Positions 59,528 to 64,000 of a DNA stretch of 64,000 bases are shown piece after piece; within the stretch, counting starts at the first letter, position 1; every line of letters starts with the position of its first letter. Position numbers and translations under genes: made by a program. Source of the stretch: Mesorhizobium sp. WSM2240 (GTDB lineage: Bacteria > Pseudomonadota > Alphaproteobacteria > Rhizobiales > Rhizobiaceae); contig NZ_CP159253.1 of assembly GCF_040438645.1 (NCBI RefSeq), forward strand, positions 496,001 through 560,000, written 5' to 3'. The notes under the pieces are model-generated. The model was not told the DNA's origin. It did no database searches and saw only the letters and a list, made by a program, of their open reading frames with translations.

Positions 59528-61177
59528 TCAGGCAGCCTGTGCTTCGGCCACGTTCGGCGGCAAGGCGACGCCGGCCGCGCGGAAGACGTTGCCGATAGAT
59601 CCAGTTGCCGGCGTGCGAACGGTGATCACCTTGCCGTCCTTCTCGATGACGCCGGTCTGTAGGCGGTCGAGTTCCCGCAGGACGTCGGCCCATTCGGGCT
59701 TGATGGCGGCCGCTTCGCAGCGCTTGTGCAATTCCTTGCGCAATACGAGGGCGATAAACGAACAGAACACATGGCCGCGGATGGCCTCGTCGGAGGAATG
59801 ATAGATCGGCCGGGTGCGCATCAGCGCCTTTGCTGTGCGGAACAGCTCCTCCACCTGGAGGAGGTCGCGATATCGCAGGACGGCCTGCAGCGGCGTGATC
59901 CTGGCATTGGTGCGCAGCACGAAGATGCCGTCATACCTTGCCTCGTCAGCGATCTTGCCGGCATCGATCTCGAAAGCGCCGGGGCTCGTGCTGCGCAGAT
60001 AGCGGCGGTAGGCCGAGTTGCCGACAAGCGCCTTGTCGCCCTTCTTCAGCTGGCGGTCGAGGCCCTCGACGATCGCGGCACGATCGGCACGGTCCTTGTC
60101 CGCCTCGGCTTCATTGCGGGCGACAATGTAGCGCCGTCTTTCGACGGTCACCTCCTTGACGAAGAGCTGCGTCTCGCCGGTGGCGCGTTCGATCAGCAAA
60201 GGCGTGAAGCGCTTGTCGTCCTCGAGCACGACACGGCGCACCAGGACGTCCGTCCTCTCGCGCACGCCGAGCACGTATTCCAGCCCGCGCTCCTCGAGCG
60301 CGGCCATCGTGGCAGCGGAAATCATGCCGCGGTCGGCGACGACGCAGACCCGGCCGATGCCGAAACGATGACGCAGCCGGTCGATGACCGGGATCAGCAC
60401 GCTGACATCGGCGGTGTTGCCCGGCCACATCTCCGAGCAGACGGGTCGGCCCTCGCCGTCGATCACCACGCCGACGATCATCTGGTTGAGATCGGGCCGA
60501 TGGTCCTTGGAATGGCCATGGGCGCCGAGCGTGGCGCCGCCGGCGCCTTCGAAGGAGAGCGAGGTGGTATCCATAAACACGACACTGAGGTCGGTGAAGA
60601 GATCCTTGCGCCTGGCGAACAGCGCCTCCTCGATCTCGTCCTTCACAGTGCGCGGCGAGAATGGCGTCGCATTGGCTTGGCGCGCCTCGGGCAGTTCCTC
60701 GCCGAGCCAGGCCATGGCCCGGTAGAAGTGATGCAAGGCAAGATCGTCGGCGCCGGGGATGTCGTAGTCGACGAGCCACTTCTCGCAGGCCCTGTCGGAG
60801 CCGGAGGCCATGATGCGGTGAAGCACGGCAGCAAACACGGCCCGTTCGACGGCAAACTCGAACTTCCGCTCCGTCAGCAGCCCTTCGATGACCGCCCGGC
60901 AACCGGTGTCCTCCCACAACCGGCCGAACAGCAGCGGTGCGCCAATGCGGCGGGTGTGCAGGCTTGTCGAACTTTGCTCGATGGCCTGCAAGACCATGGC
61001 CCGCTCAGCGTAGCGGCCAACTGAAGAGGCGAGCCGATCGAGATCACCCGAGGCCAGGACCGCCTCCTTGCGCCCGAGATTGCGGATGATCCGCTGCTTC
61101 ATCCGCCCTTCCTCGCGCACGCTCTCGACGAGGTAGAGGTAGGTGTAGCCGCGGATGTTCTTCTCGCGCACGAACAT
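59528..61177 (-). CDS. IS1634/IS4-superfamily transposase
   Basis: 549 aa, intact. Catalytic residues of the DDE fold: Asp in VVFMDTTSLSFEG near 190, Asp in CVVADRGMISAA near 275, and a Glu in LLQVEELFRTAKALMRTRPIYH near 465, the last in the Y-(2)-R-(3)-E-(6)-K-like region. The GHSKDHRPDLNQMIVGVVID segment is typical. It is flanked by imperfect inverted end sequences (about 59485 and 61235, sharing GAAGCGC), so the whole element is probably about 1.75 kb. It separates the nitrile/regulator block from the effector gene. Confidence 0.88.
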   Translation of the reverse strand: MFVREKNIRGYTYLYLVESVREEGRMKQRIIRNLGRKEAVLASGDLDRLASSVGRYAERAMVLQAIEQSSTSLHTRRIGAPLLFGRLWEDTGCRAVIEGLLTERKFEFAVERAVFAAVLHRIMASGSDRACEKWLVDYDIPGADDLALHHFYRAMAWLGEELPEARQANATPFSPRTVKDEIEEALFARRKDLFTDLSVVFMDTTSLSFEGAGGATLGAHGHSKDHRPDLNQMIVGVVIDGEGRPVCSEMWPGNTADVSVLIPVIDRLRHRFGIGRVCVVADRGMISAATMAALEERGLEYVLGVRERTDVLVRRVVLEDDKRFTPLLIERATGETQLFVKEVTVERRRYIVARNEAEADKDRADRAAIVEGLDRQLKKGDKALVGNSAYRRYLRSTSPGAFEIDAGKIADEARYDGIFVLRTNARITPLQAVLRYRDLLQVEELFRTAKALMRTRPIYHSSDEAIRGHVFCSFIALVLRKELHKRCEAAAIKPEWADVLRELDRLQTGVIEKDGKVITVRTPATGSIGNVFRAAGVALPPNVAEAQAA

Positions 61178-61446
61178 GCAATCAGCATTACCAAAAACGG
61201 TGATTCGTCAAGCTCCGCGCTTCAAAGCAGGACATTATTTAGCATTACGCCTAAAAACCGCGCCTAGCTCCACCTCAACAAAAACAACGAGATAACGCAG
61301 AAAATGCGCCGGAATCTGCCGGCAACTGTTCAAGTCGGGCATGGCTGTTCCTCTCCTGATGCTTGGAGCCGATCGATCGGATTCTGTTTCAATACCATCA
61401 TTCTGGGGACATCCACCTGACTATGCTCGCGAAGGCCGGCCCATAT

Positions 61447-63798
61447 CTAGCGCCGGTTCAACAAGGATTTGCAGAACGCGGGGGTGAGCTTGCCGCGGTG
61501 GATCACGACGTTATCGTGACCGATTGCAGCCTGGGCGTTCTGCCACTGCCGATTGTGCCCGCGCTGTTCATTGGACTTGACGTGGCAAGCGGCGAAGGCT
61601 GAGTCATCTAGCATTGCCAACTGCCGGGCATGTACCGGCCGGTTCGTATGGATGTGCACCCACATCGGACTCGGCATTGCCCCATTGCGCAGCGCCTTGG
61701 GCTGCAGCCTGATCTCGAACAGCGACCCTGGCGTCCCCTTCAACGCGCGCGGTCGATCCGCAGGCGTCAACTCCTCGGCTGCCCGCAAGTGTTCAAGGTA
61801 GTTCTGCGAGGGAAAAGGGTAGGTCTTCATGCAATCGATGGAAATAGCGGCCTTTCCGCTGTCCAAAGACTTGGCCAGTCCCTGCGCCTCGGACAACATC
61901 AACTTGAGCCGGCCTGTTTTGTCGTGCGCTTCGCTCATTCGCGCAGGTGTGAGTAAGACGCGCTGACGAGGCTCCTCCAACGCAGCAAGACAGGCCTGCA
62001 TTTCGGTGGCCTGCGCTTGCAAGCGCTTGACCACGGTGTCGAGAGCGTGTTCGGCGTCCTCCGGCTTCATCTGGCGCGCTCGCGAAATGATTCTTTGCTG
62101 ACCAGCCAGATCGAACTGCAAAAGTTCGTCCAACCGCTCAAGTCGTGGCGTCAGGGCCTCGATGGACGGCGGGTCCTGCCAGATTGCCAAGTGTAAGCCC
62201 ACCGCCGACGCACTCGCATGCGCCTCCTCCACGCTCACGAACATCTTCGTGCCCAGATCCGAGCGCACGAGAACCTTCGCTGCCGGCGCGGTGTCGCTGA
62301 CCGCCGCAGCGGCTTGCGGTTCCGGCTGCCGCGCGGCCGAACTCCCAGCTCCAGCGGCCGGCTTGTGCTTGCCTTTCCCTTTCTTGCGCGCTGCGGCGCC
62401 GTCGATCATTGCGGCCTTGCTGGTAGGTTCGGTCGATATCGTAGCGCCAGCGTCGGCCGGCAGTGCAACAGGCTTTGGCTGCAGTTCCAGGAGGCGCATG
62501 ACTTCGTGCGCAGTGATCCACGCGCCGTCCACGATCTGCCTCAAGGGCCCCAATGGGAGGTCGGCACCTATTTGGTGATCATTTAATTCGGCAACCACGG
62601 GGTGCAACGCCGACGCAAATTCCGAAAGCCGCTCCATGACTCCTTCCAGAACGGCGCAGTGCTCTGCGTCGAGTGGGCGCCCCTTGTTCTTCATCACAGC
62701 GTCGGCCGTCGAGACGAATGCCGGAAAAACGTCCATGATAAAGGCTCCCAGCAGACCCACTTGCCCGTTGTGACCGATGAGGATTTCCCTGACGGGTGCT
62801 TCAGACGTCCTCACCTGCGGGTCAATCTTGACCTGCGCGAGAGCGATCCGCGATTGCAGCTGCATTACCTTTGAATTGACTACCCAGCCGGTGTGCAGCC
62901 GCAGCGCGGCCTCTTCTTCCTGCCTCATCTCGGCTGTTGAACTTGGTAAGTTGGTAGTCGCGGCGCAGACGGACCGCATCCATTCGTAGCGCTGTACTTT
63001 CTTGTCCCACAGCTCCATGCGAGCCACATGATACTTCGCCAAACTCGGAGCAGATCGGCTCAGCTGGTCGGGGGTGGCATTGGATTGGACCATCCGGTGA
63101 AGGACTTTGGCCACACGCTCCCTGTCCTGTTCCACCTTTTCGAAAATCTTTTGAGCCACCATGTTGCAATCCTCCGCCCGACTGAGCGCGTCGTCGCGGA
63201 GTTGACGCACCTGATCGTCGGACAGAATGCTACGCGCCACAGGCCGGGGCAGGCTCGCGTAGTAGTCCAGAATTTTTGCGCCCGCATTGACGACCCGATC
63301 GATCTGGTCTTGCGCGTCCTCCAACGACTTTATGTTTTGCAGGCCCTTTTTCTGGGAAATGTCGAGTTCCTCAGCCAGCTCGTGCATTCGTCGCTTTGCC
63401 TCGTTGATCTCTTCGCTTGACAAGCAAATGGGGACTGCCACACCCGAAGTTGACGGCTGGCTGGCGACCGTCGCCAAAGCTTCACCCTCCGACAGTGAGG
63501 AAACACTGCGCCGCCGCGGACTAGCTGCACGTGGCGCGGCGGCTGCACGTGGCGCAGCAACCGGGATTCTATGTGGGCGAACGGAGGGGCCGGAAGATCT
63601 GCCGCCAAGGTCTTCATGGGCACCGCGCGCAGCCGAGGGTGACCCTTTACCTTGAGGCTCAGAGCGCATCCGCTCCAGGACGGAACCGAACGATTGGCTG
63701 CCTTCCCCGGACGCAACACTTGATTGCGAGCGCGGACTGCTCGATCCGGCTCCAGCACCCCCAATGTGCGATGTTCCAGATCTGCCAATGCCCGTCAT
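61447..63798 (-). CDS. Candidate type III secreted effector, XopP/HLK-like
   Basis: 783 aa. The first about 110 residues are Ser/Gly/Arg-rich, low-complexity and disordered (SGTSHIGGAGAGSSSPRSQ...), as in type III secretion signals. Then a long helical region with repeats (residues 125-410), a basic Lys/Ala linker (KKGKGKHKPAAGAGSSAARQ, about 465-485), and a final helical domain. The layout and the helical C-terminus recall XopP/HLK effectors of Xanthomonas/Ralstonia, which occur in Mesorhizobium symbiosis islands; this is from memory and not a search. No enzymatic motif is seen. No convincing tts box was found upstream. Confidence 0.5.
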   Translation of the reverse strand: MTGIGRSGTSHIGGAGAGSSSPRSQSSVASGEGSQSFGSVLERMRSEPQGKGSPSAARGAHEDLGGRSSGPSVRPHRIPVAAPRAAAAPRAASPRRRSVSSLSEGEALATVASQPSTSGVAVPICLSSEEINEAKRRMHELAEELDISQKKGLQNIKSLEDAQDQIDRVVNAGAKILDYYASLPRPVARSILSDDQVRQLRDDALSRAEDCNMVAQKIFEKVEQDRERVAKVLHRMVQSNATPDQLSRSAPSLAKYHVARMELWDKKVQRYEWMRSVCAATTNLPSSTAEMRQEEEAALRLHTGWVVNSKVMQLQSRIALAQVKIDPQVRTSEAPVREILIGHNGQVGLLGAFIMDVFPAFVSTADAVMKNKGRPLDAEHCAVLEGVMERLSEFASALHPVVAELNDHQIGADLPLGPLRQIVDGAWITAHEVMRLLELQPKPVALPADAGATISTEPTSKAAMIDGAAARKKGKGKHKPAAGAGSSAARQPEPQAAAAVSDTAPAAKVLVRSDLGTKMFVSVEEAHASASAVGLHLAIWQDPPSIEALTPRLERLDELLQFDLAGQQRIISRARQMKPEDAEHALDTVVKRLQAQATEMQACLAALEEPRQRVLLTPARMSEAHDKTGRLKLMLSEAQGLAKSLDSGKAAISIDCMKTYPFPSQNYLEHLRAAEELTPADRPRALKGTPGSLFEIRLQPKALRNGAMPSPMWVHIHTNRPVHARQLAMLDDSAFAACHVKSNEQRGHNRQWQNAQAAIGHDNVVIHRGKLTPAFCKSLLNRR

Positions 63799-63877
63799 GT
63801 TTCATCTCCGATATAGGCGAGAATCCGCTGCTTATTGTTTGGGCTGCTCAGCCGTAGCGCATCAGGGCTTTGGCGTG

Positions 63878-64000
63878 TCAGTGCTTCGCCCAGATGACCC
63901 GTGGCATGACGTTAACCAGCGGCATGTCTTCGTTGATCGTCACGGCCAGCCCGGAAAGCTGGTGAGGCGCGGCAGGTCTAGATAGACCGCTTGGCTGACG
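63878..64000 (-). CDS. Unknown protein, C-terminal 40 residues only
   Basis: Minus strand, cut by the window edge: GLAVTINEDMPLVNVMPRVIWAKH ends in TGA at 63878. The frame is open to the edge and the end is well formed (hydrophobic strand, basic C-terminus), so it is probably a real gene upstream of the effector candidate. No family can be named from 40 residues. Confidence 0.4.
   Translation of the reverse strand, partial: RQPSGLSRPAAPHQLSGLAVTINEDMPLVNVMPRVIWAKH

Noticed and set aside
63799..64000. tts box upstream of the effector candidate
   Set aside because: Only GTCAG at the far edge and a CAGCTTTCC stretch match; the consensus spacing and the rest of the motif are absent, and an open frame covers the same DNA.
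1..64000. CRISPR arrays
   Set aside because: No regularly spaced direct repeats of CRISPR length were seen; the repeats found are IS copies, paired short repeats and hairpins.

Overview
The window is high-GC, alphaproteobacterial DNA, most likely from a Mesorhizobium-like rhizobium (Phyllobacteriaceae). This follows from the gene content: heterotetrameric sarcosine oxidase, ehu-type ectoine transport genes, DUF6074-type prophage genes, a tRNA-Phe 3'-end attachment core, cobalt nitrile hydratase and a candidate type III effector. The placement is inferred from family knowledge and was not confirmed by a search.

Layout. (1) 1-6.7 kb: a peptide/oligosaccharide-type ABC transporter (binding protein and two permeases), a GH51 arabinofuranosidase and an ArsR-type regulator, all on the minus strand. 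Three upstream regions share one 27-bp motif, which looks like a small sugar regulon. (2) 6.7-18.1 kb: a divergent catabolic block. To the left run two metal-independent M24 (ectoine hydrolase/creatinase-like) hydrolases followed by soxB-D-A-G. To the right run ehuB-C-D-A and a GntR/FCD regulator with ATGA-type overlaps. It reads as import, amide hydrolysis and N-demethylation of one compound. (3) 18.1-21.9 kb: a graveyard of IS3, IS110 and resolvase fragments. (4) 22-24 kb: a frameshifted SBP56/methanethiol oxidase gene and a membrane protein. (5) 24.4-27.8 kb: an intact four-gene operon (citrate-synthase-fold lyase, PaaK-type CoA ligase, VOC protein, GST) of unknown substrate. (6) 27.9-29.4 kb: a dead cytochrome c and a gene-poor spacer.

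(7) 29.4-46 kb: a decayed prophage. It holds AlpA-like and truncated integrase genes, many small phage genes, a broken tail-fibre gene, a lipoprotein, a DUF3102 remnant and a tRNA-Gln(TTG). Two copies of one IS630 element have inserted here; one cleanly splits a DUF4145 gene. A tRNA-Phe 3'-end core with paired direct repeats around it (45.8-46.1 kb) looks like an integrase attachment region and may mark the edge of a larger island. (8) 46.3-50 kb: an Ohr remnant, a SeqA-N-like/RAMA-like protein, a class II Fic protein and a frameshifted partner gene. (9) 50-57.5 kb: a nitrile hydratase cluster (beta, alpha, small activator, CobW GTPase, DUF1097, MHS transporter, alpha/beta hydrolase) with a divergent sigma54 activator. 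A good -24/-12 promoter and a distal inverted repeat lie between them. (10) 57.6-64 kb: an XRE-cupin regulator with a frame slip at its start, IS remnants, an intact IS1634-type transposase and a 783-aa candidate type III effector.

Intact operons alternate with accessory DNA full of frameshifts and amber codons. Some of these lesions sit in homopolymers or short repeats and could be sequencing errors or phase-variable sites; the sequence alone cannot separate these.
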